A stretch of 56,383 nt of DNA from positions 1 to 56,383 of the forward strand of contig CAAGGR010000041.1 in assembly GCA_900769445.1 (NCBI GenBank), in the 5' to 3' direction. Origin of the DNA: an uncultured Alistipes sp. GTDB lineage: Bacteria; Bacteroidota; Bacteroidia; Bacteroidales; Rikenellaceae. The position numbers and the translations under genes are program-made. Under the pieces are notes generated by a model that ran no database searches, was not told where the DNA came from, and saw nothing but the letters and a program-made list of their open reading frames with translations. This document shows positions 33,771 through 42,245 of this stretch, one piece after another. Within the stretch, counting starts at the first letter, position 1; each line of letters begins with the position of its first letter.

Positions 33771-35369
33771 ATGGCTAAACAATATAAGAGATCTTCGGAG
33801 AAGAATAGCGAGGCTTTTGCCGAATTGACAGGTTTGGATGCAACGGTACCACCACAGGCGATAGAGCTTGAGCAGGCGGTATTGGGTGCATTGATGCTTG
33901 AAAAGGATGCTATTATCGATGTGCAGGAGTATGTCAAGGCAGAGACCTTCTACCTTGAGGAGCATCGTATTATCTTTAAGGCTATTCAGGAGTTGTCGAT
34001 AGAGATGAAGGCTATCGACCTATTCACCGTTACTGAGCGCCTAAAGGCGCAGAAGCTCTTGCAGAAGGTGGGTGGTGCGCCATATATGGCGGAACTTACA
34101 CAGAAGGTTGCATCGGCTGCACATATCGAGTTTCACGCCAAGATTATCGCGCAGAAGTATGTGCAGCGCGAGTTGATACGCTCAGCAACGGAGATTCAAC
34201 GACGCTCCTACGATGAAGAGATAGATGTTACGGAGCTTATTGGCTTTGCCGAGCAGGAGATATTCCGTGTTTCGGAGGGTAATGTGAAGCGCTCGGTGCA
34301 GTCGGCATCCGACATTTTGCGTAAGGCGTTGCTGCAGATTGAGGAGGCAGCAAAGACTGCGGGAGAGTATAACGGTGTGCGCTCGGGCTTTACCGATATC
34401 GATAGCGTTACGCTTGGTTGGCAGCCATCTGACCTTATCATCATCGCGGCGCGACCATCTATGGGTAAGACCGCCTTCGTGCTTACCATGGCGCGAAATA
34501 TGGCGGTGGAGTTCAAGACCCCAGTGGCGTTCTTCTCGTTGGAGATGTCGTCGGTGCAGTTGATGAACCGTCTTATCGTTGCCGAGACACAGCTTAACTC
34601 TAAGGATTTGCGTACGGGTAACCTCTCAGCAGAGCAATGGAAGCACCTCGAGGCAAATACCGTAGACCTTGGTCGTGCGCCACTCTTTGTAGATGATACC
34701 CCAGCCCTCTCGGTATATGAGTTCCGCTCAAAGGCGCGTCGTCTAAAGACACAGCACGATATTAAACTTATCATCATCGACTACCTGCAGCTTATGACCG
34801 CAGCAACACCTGAGACACGCGGTAACCGTGAGCAGGAGGTGTCGCTTATCTCGCGTACATTGAAGGCTATTGCCAAGGAGTTGAATGTACCTATTATCGC
34901 CCTTTCGCAGCTTAGTCGTAATGTGGAGAATCGTGGTGGCTCGAAGCGACCACAGCTTTCGGACCTTCGTGAGTCGGGAGCTATTGAGCAGGATGCCGAC
35001 GTAGTAGCATTTATCCACCGCCCTGAGTACTACGGTCTTACAACAACAGAGAGCGGTCTCCCAACAGCTGGTATAGCCGAGATTATCATCGCTAAGCACC
35101 GTAACGGTGAGGTAACGGATGTGCCATTGCGCTTTATCAAGGAGCAGGCGAAGTTTGCCGATGCCGATTCGTCGGTTACAGCATCTGTTATGGGTGGTCG
35201 TGATAACTATCAGCAGAAAGAGGAGTATGATGACTATAGCTCAGCGGGTAGCTTTGCTATGGGTATTCCACCATCAGGTATGGGTGGCGGCTTCTCGGGT
35301 GGAGCAAGCGAGTTTGATATTCAGTCGCCAGCGCCAGGTCGCCAGAATTTCGATGATTCTCCATTCTAA
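33771..35369 (+). CDS. dnaB: Replicative DNA helicase DnaB
   Basis: Hexameric 5'-3' helicase at the replication fork. From ATG 33771 (532 residues), a short Ser/Lys-rich tail is followed by the DnaB N-terminal domain (PPQAIELEQAVLGALML). Then comes the RecA-like core with Walker A ARPSMGKTAF, Walker B LIIIDYLQLM, and SQLSRNVENRGGSKRPQLSDLRESGAIEQDAD. The C-terminal tail is low complexity, Gly/Ser-rich. A longer start at 33687 is open but lies upstream of a promoter box. Its stop is 3 bp from comM, so the two form an operon. Confidence 0.96.
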   Translation: MAKQYKRSSEKNSEAFAELTGLDATVPPQAIELEQAVLGALMLEKDAIIDVQEYVKAETFYLEEHRIIFKAIQELSIEMKAIDLFTVTERLKAQKLLQKVGGAPYMAELTQKVASAAHIEFHAKIIAQKYVQRELIRSATEIQRRSYDEEIDVTELIGFAEQEIFRVSEGNVKRSVQSASDILRKALLQIEEAAKTAGEYNGVRSGFTDIDSVTLGWQPSDLIIIAARPSMGKTAFVLTMARNMAVEFKTPVAFFSLEMSSVQLMNRLIVAETQLNSKDLRTGNLSAEQWKHLEANTVDLGRAPLFVDDTPALSVYEFRSKARRLKTQHDIKLIIIDYLQLMTAATPETRGNREQEVSLISRTLKAIAKELNVPIIALSQLSRNVENRGGSKRPQLSDLRESGAIEQDADVVAFIHRPEYYGLTTTESGLPTAGIAEIIIAKHRNGEVTDVPLRFIKEQAKFADADSSVTASVMGGRDNYQQKEEYDDYSSAGSFAMGIPPSGMGGGFSGGASEFDIQSPAPGRQNFDDSPF

Positions 35370-35372
35370 GAT

Positions 35373-36911
35373 ATGTTTGTAAGAATAAATACGGGTGCAA
35401 TCACGGGTATAGATGCTGTTGAGGTTACTGCCGAGGTAAATGTTGCAGGCGGTGGCATAGGGCTATCTATTGTTGGACTTCCGGATAATACCATTAAGGA
35501 GAGCCAGGAGCGTATTCAAGCCGCATTCGAAAACTCGGGTTATAAGCTGCTTGCTAAGAAGACTGTAGTAAACCTTGCCCCTGCCGATTTGCGTAAGGAG
35601 GGTTCGCAATACGACTTGCCGATAGCAATAGGTATTCTTATTGCTACAGAGCAGATTGTATCAGACCTTATCGAAGGTTCAATGTTTATAGGCGAGCTTT
35701 CGCTAAATGGCACCTTGCGCCCTGTAAAGGGTGTATTGTCGTTGGTAGCCTTAGCGCGCGATAGAGGCATTAAGCGAGTCTTTATGCCAGAGGAGAACTG
35801 CGCTGAGGGTGCTATTGTAGAGGGTGTTGAGTGTATAGGTGTAAGTTCCCTATTGGAGCTTTGCCAGATATTGATGGGTCGTCAGCCATATACAGCTACC
35901 GAGTATATACCTTGTGATAATGAGACGGTTAGCGAGGAGCTGTATGCCGAGGATTTTGCCGATGTTAAGGGTCAAGCATATGTGAAGCGAGCCTTGGAGA
36001 TTGCTGCTGCGGGTGGTCATAATGTTATCATGGTGGGTGCGCCAGGCTCTGGTAAGACGATGCTTGCGCGTCGTATGCCTACGATTATGCCACCGATGAC
36101 CTTAGATGAGGCGTTGGAGACAACAAAAATACACTCCGTAGCGGGCAAGATTGGCTCGCATCGCGGTCTTATAGCGCAGCGCCCTTTCCGTGCACCACAC
36201 CACCTAACATCGCAGGTGGCGCTTATAGGTGGCGGTCAGTCGCCACAACCTGGTGAGGTGTCGTTGGCACACAATGGCGTACTCTTCTTGGATGAGATGC
36301 CCGAGTTTGGACGTAATGTCTTGGAGGTGTTGCGCCAGCCTTTGGAGGATAGACATATAAATATCTCGCGCGCTAAATACTCGGTAGATTATCCAGCGAA
36401 CTTCACACTTATAGCCTCGATGAACCCATGTCCTTGTGGCTACTATAACCATCCAACAAAGGAGTGTACCTGCTCTGCGGCGGCGGTGCATCGCTATATG
36501 GCGCATGTATCGGGGCCGTTGATGGATAGAATTGATATGCATATCGAGGTTGTGCCTGTATCTATATCGGCTATGTCGAGTAACGAGGCTGTGGAGTCGA
36601 GTGCCGAGATACGCCGTCGTGTGGTGGCGGCACGTGAGATACAGCGCGAGAGATTTAAGGGGTTAAACATCCATTGCAACGCTATGATGAATAGCTCGAT
36701 GTTGCGCGAGTTTGCTCCTCTTGACAAGGCTTGCACCGAGCTTTTAGAGTTTGCCATGGGGCGTCTAAACCTTTCGGCACGTGCCTACGACCGTATTATT
36801 AAGGTTGCCCGCACTATTGCCGACCTTGAGGGTAAGACAAATATCGAGTCGACACATATTTCGGAGGCGATAGGTTACCGCTCCCTCGATAGAGAGAGCT
36901 GGGGTAGATAG
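35373..36911 (+). CDS. comM: ComM/YifB-family AAA+ ATPase (magnesium chelatase-like)
   Basis: Hexameric helicase of the YifB/ComM family, implicated in branch migration during natural transformation. The N-terminal ChlI/Lon-like domain (about residues 1-180) precedes the AAA+ core: Walker A GAPGSGKTM near 222, Walker B VLFLDEMPEF near 307, then MNPCPCGYYNHPTKECTCSAAAVHRY with paired cysteines, and an arginine-finger region. Length 512 is standard. ATG at 35373. A bidirectional terminator follows. Whether this organism takes up DNA is unknown. Confidence 0.95.
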   Translation: MFVRINTGAITGIDAVEVTAEVNVAGGGIGLSIVGLPDNTIKESQERIQAAFENSGYKLLAKKTVVNLAPADLRKEGSQYDLPIAIGILIATEQIVSDLIEGSMFIGELSLNGTLRPVKGVLSLVALARDRGIKRVFMPEENCAEGAIVEGVECIGVSSLLELCQILMGRQPYTATEYIPCDNETVSEELYAEDFADVKGQAYVKRALEIAAAGGHNVIMVGAPGSGKTMLARRMPTIMPPMTLDEALETTKIHSVAGKIGSHRGLIAQRPFRAPHHLTSQVALIGGGQSPQPGEVSLAHNGVLFLDEMPEFGRNVLEVLRQPLEDRHINISRAKYSVDYPANFTLIASMNPCPCGYYNHPTKECTCSAAAVHRYMAHVSGPLMDRIDMHIEVVPVSISAMSSNEAVESSAEIRRRVVAAREIQRERFKGLNIHCNAMMNSSMLREFAPLDKACTELLEFAMGRLNLSARAYDRIIKVARTIADLEGKTNIESTHISEAIGYRSLDRESWGR

Positions 36912-36951
36912 AAAAATCCGATGATAACACTTAGGTTACCATCGGATTTTT
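36912..36951. terminator. Bidirectional terminator between comM and ridA
   Basis: Arms AAAAATCCGATG (36912-36923) and CATCGGATTTTT (36940-36951) around a 16-nt loop serve both convergent genes. Confidence 0.8.
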
Positions 36952-36969
36952 GTTTTCGGCAGTGTCGAC

Positions 36970-37344
36970 TTACTTAATAGCAATAGCGTCGATCTCAACC
37001 AATGCACCCATAGGCAATGCTGCAACCTGATAGCAGATACGTGCAGGCTTGTCGCCAGTGAAGAACTCTGCATAAATTGCATTCATAGCAGCGAAGTCTG
37101 CGATGTCGGCCAAAAGAACTGTTGTCTTAGCTACGTTGTCGAAAGAGTAGCCTGCCTCCTCAAGGATATAACCAAGGTTTGTCAATGCCTGACGTGTCTG
37201 AGCCTCAACGCCCTCAGCCATCTTACCAGTAGCTCCGTCGATAGGTAGCTGACCAGAGATGTAAAGAGTTGCGTCGTGAGCAATAGCCTGTGAGTATGGA
37301 CCAACTGCCTTTGGTGCCAATGGTGATGCGATAACTTTTTTCAT
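36970..37344 (-). CDS. ridA: RidA family deaminase
   Basis: Hydrolyses reactive enamine/imine intermediates such as 2-aminoacrylate from PLP enzymes. The 124-residue YjgF/RidA fold has the signature region KPARICYQVAALPMGALVEIDAIA near the C-terminus, including the conserved arginine (CYQV preceded by ARI) and glutamate. The N-terminal GPYSQAI is also typical. A free-standing minus-strand gene convergent with comM. ATG at 37344 lies on a short divergent spacer before the META-domain gene. Confidence 0.95.
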   Translation of the reverse strand: MKKVIASPLAPKAVGPYSQAIAHDATLYISGQLPIDGATGKMAEGVEAQTRQALTNLGYILEEAGYSFDNVAKTTVLLADIADFAAMNAIYAEFFTGDKPARICYQVAALPMGALVEIDAIAIK

Positions 37345-37371
37345 TTTCTATAAATTTTAATTGATTTGTAT

Positions 37372-37379
37372 TATCTTTG
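37372..37379 (+). promoter_or_regulatory. -7 box of the META-rlmH pair
   Basis: TATCTTTG, 37 bp before ATG 37417. It supports that start over an upstream open codon at 37366. Confidence 0.5.
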
Positions 37380-37416
37380 TTCCGACTACAAAGGTAACAA
37401 TAATTTAGATATTTAT

Positions 37417-37848
37417 ATGAAACGAGCCATTTTATTTTTCACAACCATACTTTTAACTACCCTAATGATAGGGTGTTGCGACTGCCGTAAGCGCGCTAAG
37501 CTCGAGAAGCCTCTCGTGGGAACAGAGTGGCAGCTGGTGCAGATTATGGGTAGGGATGTGGCACCACAGGGCGATTGCTATACGCTGCTACTACACGATA
37601 ACGGGAATGCTACAGGTCAGGGCGACTGCAACCGCTTTACCGCAACCTATGTAGTAACTCCAACACGCGCCCTTACATTTTCTGACTTTGGCTCAACTCG
37701 ACGCTTTTGCGACAACTTCGAGGCTGAAAATAGATACTTCGACATTATAGAGCAGGTAACACACTATGAGATGGATGCCGAGAGTATGTTGCTCTTTTCT
37801 AATGGTGTCGTTATTGCCATTATGCGACCTAAAACAATTGCAAAGTAG
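37417..37848 (+). CDS. META-domain (HslJ-like) lipoprotein
   Basis: From ATG 37417 (143 residues) a lipoprotein signal peptide (KRAILFFTTILLTTLMIGC) ends at a Cys and is followed by a META/HslJ-type domain: VGTEWQLVQIMG, GNATGQGDCNRFTATY and the strand-rich RRFCDNFEAENRYFDIIEQV. HslJ-like proteins are linked to stress or novobiocin resistance in E. coli; the role here is unknown. The TAG stop overlaps the GTG start of rlmH by one base, so the two are coupled. Confidence 0.85.
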   Translation: MKRAILFFTTILLTTLMIGCCDCRKRAKLEKPLVGTEWQLVQIMGRDVAPQGDCYTLLLHDNGNATGQGDCNRFTATYVVTPTRALTFSDFGSTRRFCDNFEAENRYFDIIEQVTHYEMDAESMLLFSNGVVIAIMRPKTIAK

Positions 37849-38321
37849 TGAATATAGAGTTGATAGTTGTCGGCAAGACCGATATGCGTGAGGTTGAGGC
37901 TCTTGTGGCGATGTATACAAAGCGCCTAAACCATTATGTCCGTTTCGCCATCACCACAATTGCCGACGTGCGAAATACCAAAAAGCTCTCAGAGGCAGAG
38001 CAGAAGCGTCTTGAGGGTGAGGCGATACTCAAACTTATCACCGACTCCGACCACCTTATGCTCCTTGATGAGCATGGCTTAGAGTTGCGCTCTCTCGAGT
38101 TTGCCGATATGCTACAACGTCGTATGCTATCTGGCACCAAGCGTCTTGTATTCGTTATCGGAGGCCCCTATGGCTTCTCCGATGCCATCTACCAACGTGC
38201 CAACAGCAAACTATCCCTCTCCAAAATGACATTCTCACACCAGATAGTTCGTGCAATCTTTACAGAGCAGCTCTACCGAGCGTTTACGATACTTAAGAAC
38301 GAGCCATATCACCACGAGTAA
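37848..38321 (+). CDS. rlmH: 23S rRNA (pseudouridine1915-N3)-methyltransferase
   Basis: SPOUT methyltransferase that methylates pseudouridine 1915 in helix 69 of 23S rRNA on 70S ribosomes. The 157-residue protein has the trefoil-knot SAM site FVIGGPYGFSD near residues 102-112 and the terminal LSKMTFSHQIVRAIFTEQLYRAFTILKNEPYHHE, which is highly conserved. The start is GTG at 37848, overlapping the previous stop as TAGTG. The C-terminal stop TAA is also the first triplet of repeat copy 4, yet the protein end itself is native. Confidence 0.95.
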   Translation: MNIELIVVGKTDMREVEALVAMYTKRLNHYVRFAITTIADVRNTKKLSEAEQKRLEGEAILKLITDSDHLMLLDEHGLELRSLEFADMLQRRMLSGTKRLVFVIGGPYGFSDAIYQRANSKLSLSKMTFSHQIVRAIFTEQLYRAFTILKNEPYHHE

Positions 38322-38649
38322 TTTCTTGTGATAAGGGGTCATCTGCGACCTCTCAATCATTCGGCTGAATGGGAAATACGTTTAGTATATCCCATCCAGC
38401 CGAATTTCTTTATCGAGGCCACATCTGACCCCTTCTCGCAAGAAATTGGGTAGTGCAACCCGTGAGGTTTTGGTTTAGTTTCGCTTGTTCCAAGCGACAG
38501 CTACGCTGAGTGGCCTAAGGGCCCTAAAAGGGCAAAAGGGTAGGCGTATTAAGTTATCAATACCCTCAGGCCCCTTTGGCCTCTTTGGACCCTTCTCTAA
38601 AAAGTCGCAGACTTTTAACTATTACTAATTACTCTTTACTCACTACTAA
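38319..38649 (+). repeat. Stop-anchored palindromic element, copy 4 (complete)
   Basis: Runs from the rlmH stop TAA (38319-38321) to the edge of the LytTR gene. Outer arms AATTTCTTGTGATAAGGGGT (from 38320) and ACCCCTTCTCGCAAGAAATT (to 38447). Inner hairpin 38360-38404 with stem TTCGGCTG/CAGCCGAA. Module B hairpin TCGCTTG-TTC-CAAGCGA at 38481-38497. Arms of four 9-bp units each: 38509-38544 (AGTGGCCTA, AGGGCCCTA, AAAGGGCAA, AAGGGTAGG) and 38563-38598. Terminal hairpin AAAAGTC-GCA-GACTTTT at 38600-38616 and an A/T-rich tail. A 117-bp part repeats in copy 6 with one mismatch. Confidence 0.85.
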
Positions 38650-39603
38650 TTAGTTATCACCATGTATCTCCGTCGTTGACTCCTTTTTCTGGATGGCGTT
38701 GAGTGAGGCAACGACCTTGTCGTAGTAGCTCTTCGAGACGGGAATTCTGCCGATAGACTTGTCGTTGAGGGTGATATAGTGCATACGCTTATCCTCCTCC
38801 ATAAGTTGTATCTTATTGATATTAACTATGTAAGAACGGTGGCAGCGTACCATAGATGTCTCCTTAAGGCTCTCCTCAACTCTGCGTGTGCGGCAGCGAA
38901 GCATATAGGACAAAATGCGCTCCTTGTGTTTATAGTAGACCTTGATATAGTTATCCTCCGACTCCAAGTAGTAGAGGGCGTCGTTGTTTATCGAGAGGCG
39001 TAGAGTGCCATTGTTGTCGTGTAGGTTTATCATCTTCGGAGCCTCGTTGAGCGTGGGTGCTGCAACGCGTAGGTCGTGTTGGCGACTGGTAAGCAGGTGA
39101 TACTCCTTTTCGAGTTGTTGATTTTGGTACTGCAGCGCCTGAAGCTCCTCGCATTTAGAGCAATAGGCCGCGTAGAATAGCACAAAACCATTGGGTATAG
39201 CGAGGATAATGGTTACACACATCAGCGCACGAGTGGCTAACGTCGGGGTCTCGATACCAGGCATTGGGAAGAAGTTGACCGTGATAAGCGTGTAGATTAG
39301 CGATATAACAAGATTCTCTGCCATAATCCACCATATGTAGGTCATCACCGTAACATCGAGCCTATTGTATATCGTGTACATAAGTGTTCGGCTGAGGATA
39401 AGCACCACAATCGAACTTAGGTAGAAGAGGATTGTAAAGCTAAAGTTTAGGGTCTGCGATGTTCCAAACCATACAGCCATGGCGAAGGGCTGGTAGATAA
39501 CCATGAAGAGTGCTGAGAACAAAAGAATAAAGGCTATCAGCACCGATATATATTTGCGCGAGACTATAAATTTGGGAATCTCTCTCTCAATTGCTGGCAT
39601 CAT
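38650..39603 (-). CDS. Membrane-bound LytTR transcriptional regulator
   Basis: Four membrane helices in the N-terminal half (about residues 17-160) are followed by a short coiled coil (ELQALQYQNQQLEKEY). A C-terminal LytTR DNA-binding domain occupies about 205-300 (LYYLESEDNYIKVYYKHKERILSYMLRCRTRRVEESL...MVRCHRSYIVNINKIQLME). This membrane-anchored one-component layout is common in Bacteroidota. No receiver domain is present. Target genes are unknown. Two adjacent ATGs (39603, 39600) are equivalent starts. Divergent from fabH across 315 bp. Confidence 0.9.
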   Translation of the reverse strand: MMPAIEREIPKFIVSRKYISVLIAFILLFSALFMVIYQPFAMAVWFGTSQTLNFSFTILFYLSSIVVLILSRTLMYTIYNRLDVTVMTYIWWIMAENLVISLIYTLITVNFFPMPGIETPTLATRALMCVTIILAIPNGFVLFYAAYCSKCEELQALQYQNQQLEKEYHLLTSRQHDLRVAAPTLNEAPKMINLHDNNGTLRLSINNDALYYLESEDNYIKVYYKHKERILSYMLRCRTRRVEESLKETSMVRCHRSYIVNINKIQLMEEDKRMHYITLNDKSIGRIPVSKSYYDKVVASLNAIQKKESTTEIHGDN

Positions 39604-39622
39604 TTCTATATATTTTAGGATA

Positions 39623-39630
39623 CAAATGTA
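39623..39630 (-). promoter_or_regulatory. -7 box of the LytTR gene
   Basis: TACATTTG on the minus strand, 20 bp before the start codon. Confidence 0.45.
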
Positions 39631-39734
39631 AATAAAATTCTCAAAACCTAAAATATTTTACCACAAATAGTGCAAATACACCACGATAAACGTGATTTTA
39701 CCACATAAAATAGATATATAGTGGAGCAAATAGT

Positions 39735-39918
39735 TATCTTTGCGTCGCTCAACGAAAAATTGTGTATATTAGTACGCAATAATTGACTCTATACGATTGG
39801 TTGTCTAACAAAATCGCAAAGACAAAGAGGCGGGTATGATGGCGACTTTGTGTAAGAATTGTCGCTTTGAGCAGAGGTGAAAGTAGAAGAGGATATTATT
39901 AATTAACAAATATTTTTG
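39735..39918 (+). promoter_or_regulatory. Promoter and long leader of fabH
   Basis: TATCTTTG at 39735-39742 is a good -7 box 176 bp before the fabH ATG, giving a leader of about 170 nt. The leader contains a short pairing GCGAC/GTCGC around 39843-39864 and a 15-codon frame (39836-39880, MMATLCKNCRFEQR). Whether the leader regulates fatty-acid synthesis genes is not known. Confidence 0.4.
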
Positions 39919-40872
39919 ATGAAGATAATTGGAACAGGTTCGGCACATCCAAAGTGTCGTGTGACGAATACCATGCTTGAGCAGTTTCTTGAGACCACCG
40001 ACGAGTGGATTACAGAGCGTACGGGTATTAAGGAGCGTTTGGTAATCTCGTCAGAGAAGTTGGAGGATATGGCTGTAATAGCAGCCAACAAAGCATTGGA
40101 GGATGCCAACCTTACTGCTAAAGATATTGACTTTATCATATGCTCAAACGTAGTAAACGAGTATGTAACACCAGCTCTTAGCTGTATTATTCAGGGTAAG
40201 ATCGGTGCGACATGTCCTACATTAGATATCAATGCTGCTTGTGCAGGCTTTATTTTTGCTATGGACATGGCGGAGGATAAGATTCGTTGCAAGAAGGCAA
40301 AGAATATCCTCATTGTGTGTGCAGAGGAGCCATCGCGCATGGTAAGTTGGGAGAACAGAAGTACTTGTGTGCTATTTGGTGATGGCGCAGGTGCCGCTGT
40401 GGTAACTGAGGGCGATGAGCTAAAGGCTATCCGTCTTACGACATCATCGCTTACAGATGTGTTGTACTACCAGCGTAGTCTCGAGCCTACTCCTTACATC
40501 GAGAAGGAGGAGAACTATGAGCCATTGGTGATGCGTGGTCGTGAGGTGTTTAAGCATGCTGTAACAAACTCTTGCCGCGATATTCGCAAGCTCCTCAACG
40601 AGACAGGTCTTCAGGCTGAGGATATCAAGTATTACGTTTTGCATCAGGCAAATCGTCGTATCATCGACTCGATACGTAACTTCCTTGGTGTAGATGAGGA
40701 GCGTGTGCCACATAATGTGGAGCGTTACGGTAATATCTCTTCAGCGGCGTTGCCAGCATTACTTGATGAGCTAAACCGTGAGGGTAAACTTCAGAAGGGA
40801 GATAAGTTGGTATTTAGTGCCTTCGGTGCTGGATTTACAACTGGTGCGTGTGTGATTGAGTGGGCTAAGTAG
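39919..40872 (+). CDS. fabH: Beta-ketoacyl-ACP synthase III
   Basis: Starts type II fatty-acid synthesis by condensing acetyl-CoA with malonyl-ACP. The catalytic triad is visible: Cys108 in DINAACAGF, His242 in LHQANRRI and Asn272 in ERYGNISS. Length 317 is normal. ATG at 39919; the TTG just before it is ignored. It heads the block fabH-fabF-fabG-DUF3467. No acpP is adjacent, unlike in many genomes. Confidence 0.96.
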   Translation: MKIIGTGSAHPKCRVTNTMLEQFLETTDEWITERTGIKERLVISSEKLEDMAVIAANKALEDANLTAKDIDFIICSNVVNEYVTPALSCIIQGKIGATCPTLDINAACAGFIFAMDMAEDKIRCKKAKNILIVCAEEPSRMVSWENRSTCVLFGDGAGAAVVTEGDELKAIRLTTSSLTDVLYYQRSLEPTPYIEKEENYEPLVMRGREVFKHAVTNSCRDIRKLLNETGLQAEDIKYYVLHQANRRIIDSIRNFLGVDEERVPHNVERYGNISSAALPALLDELNREGKLQKGDKLVFSAFGAGFTTGACVIEWAK

Positions 40873-40966
40873 AAAATTTAGTAGAACAACAATATTTTGA
40901 TTATCGCGGGAGTTTACTTTAGTAAAGTGGGCAAACGCATAAACAATTAACAATACAGAAAAATAG

Positions 40967-42220
40967 ATGGAACAGAGAGTTGTTATCACTGGTCTTGGTG
41001 CTATTACACCAGTGGGTAACCACGTTGAGGATACTTGGAAGAACCTCGTTGAGGGTAACTGCGGTATCGACTTTATTAAGGGTTGGGATGAGTACAATCT
41101 CCCTGTAAAGGTTGCGGGTCAGATTAAGAATTTCGACCAGTCGGAGTACGAACTTAACGCAGGTCTTGCTCGTCGTAGCGATAGGTTCTGTATCTACGCT
41201 ATGGCTGCTGCGTCTGACGCTATGAAGGACTCTGGTCTTAAGAGTGGCGAGAACATCGAGCCTGAGCGCTTGGGTGTCTACATAGGCTCGGGTATTGGTG
41301 GTATGGAAACATTCGTAAATCAGACCCTTGTAATGGCTAATGAGGGTGTTGGTCGTATCTCTCCATTCTTCGTGCCTATGATGATTTCGAATATTGCATC
41401 GGGTAATGTGGCTATCTCACATAATGCGCAGGGCGTATGTCTTCCTGTTGTAACGGCTTGTGCTACAGGAACACACGCTGCAGGTGAGGCATATCGTGCT
41501 ATCAAGCACGGCTATGCTGATGCTATCATCACTGGTGGTGCTGAGGCTTCGGTACACCCATTGTCTATCGGTGGTTTTGCAAATAGCAAGGCTTTGTCTC
41601 GCTCGGAGGATCCACTTCAGGCATCGTTGCCATTCTCGGCTGACCGTCATGGTTTCGTTATCGCTGAGGGTGCTGGTATGATGGTGTTCGAGTCGTTGGA
41701 GAGCGCACAGAAGCGTGGTGCTAAGATCTACGCTGAGGTTGTAGGTTATGGCAATAGCTGCGATGCTCACCACTTCACTGCTCCACGTCCTGATGGTATC
41801 CCTGCATCGCGAGCTATCAAGCAGGCGTTGGATGAGGCTCAGTTCGATGCAGAGAGGGATCTTCTATATATCAACGCTCACGGTACTGGTACGCCTCTCA
41901 ATGATGCTGCTGAGACTAAGGCTATCAAGCTTGCTATGGGCGAGGAGGCTGCTAAGAAGGCGAAGATTACATCTACAAAGTCTATCACAGGCCATATGCT
42001 TGGTGCTACAGGTGCTGTGGAGCTTATCGCTTCAGCATTGTCGCTATACAACGGCGTTGTAACACCTACAATCGGTCTTACCAACCCAGATCCAGAGTGC
42101 GACCTCGACTACACTCCTAATAAGGCGGTTAAGGCTGACCTTACAGTAGCGATTTCAAACTCTTTGGGTTTTGGTGGTCATAATGCTTGTGTGGCACTTC
42201 GTAAGTGGGAGGAGAAATAA
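40967..42220 (+). CDS. fabF: Beta-ketoacyl-ACP synthase II
   Basis: Elongating condensing enzyme. Cys165 in VTACATGTH is the nucleophile, with His305 in INAHGTGTPLND and His343 in ITGHMLGATG as the malonyl-decarboxylating pair. NSLGFGGHNA is near the C-terminus. Length 417. ATG at 40967. The 94-bp gap after fabH contains a perfect short dyad, ACTTTAgTAAAGT (40916-40928). Confidence 0.97.
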   Translation: MEQRVVITGLGAITPVGNHVEDTWKNLVEGNCGIDFIKGWDEYNLPVKVAGQIKNFDQSEYELNAGLARRSDRFCIYAMAAASDAMKDSGLKSGENIEPERLGVYIGSGIGGMETFVNQTLVMANEGVGRISPFFVPMMISNIASGNVAISHNAQGVCLPVVTACATGTHAAGEAYRAIKHGYADAIITGGAEASVHPLSIGGFANSKALSRSEDPLQASLPFSADRHGFVIAEGAGMMVFESLESAQKRGAKIYAEVVGYGNSCDAHHFTAPRPDGIPASRAIKQALDEAQFDAERDLLYINAHGTGTPLNDAAETKAIKLAMGEEAAKKAKITSTKSITGHMLGATGAVELIASALSLYNGVVTPTIGLTNPDPECDLDYTPNKAVKADLTVAISNSLGFGGHNACVALRKWEEK

Positions 42221-42245
42221 ACGAAACAAAAGAAAAGATATAGAT

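Noticed and set aside
38319..38649. Integron attC site or IS remnant
   Set aside because: No RYYYAAC/GTTRRRY core sites, no terminal transposase ORF and no clear target duplication were seen.
39841..39918. Missing rpmF or acpP in the fab cluster
   Set aside because: No frame with similarity to either was found in the gaps; they must be elsewhere.
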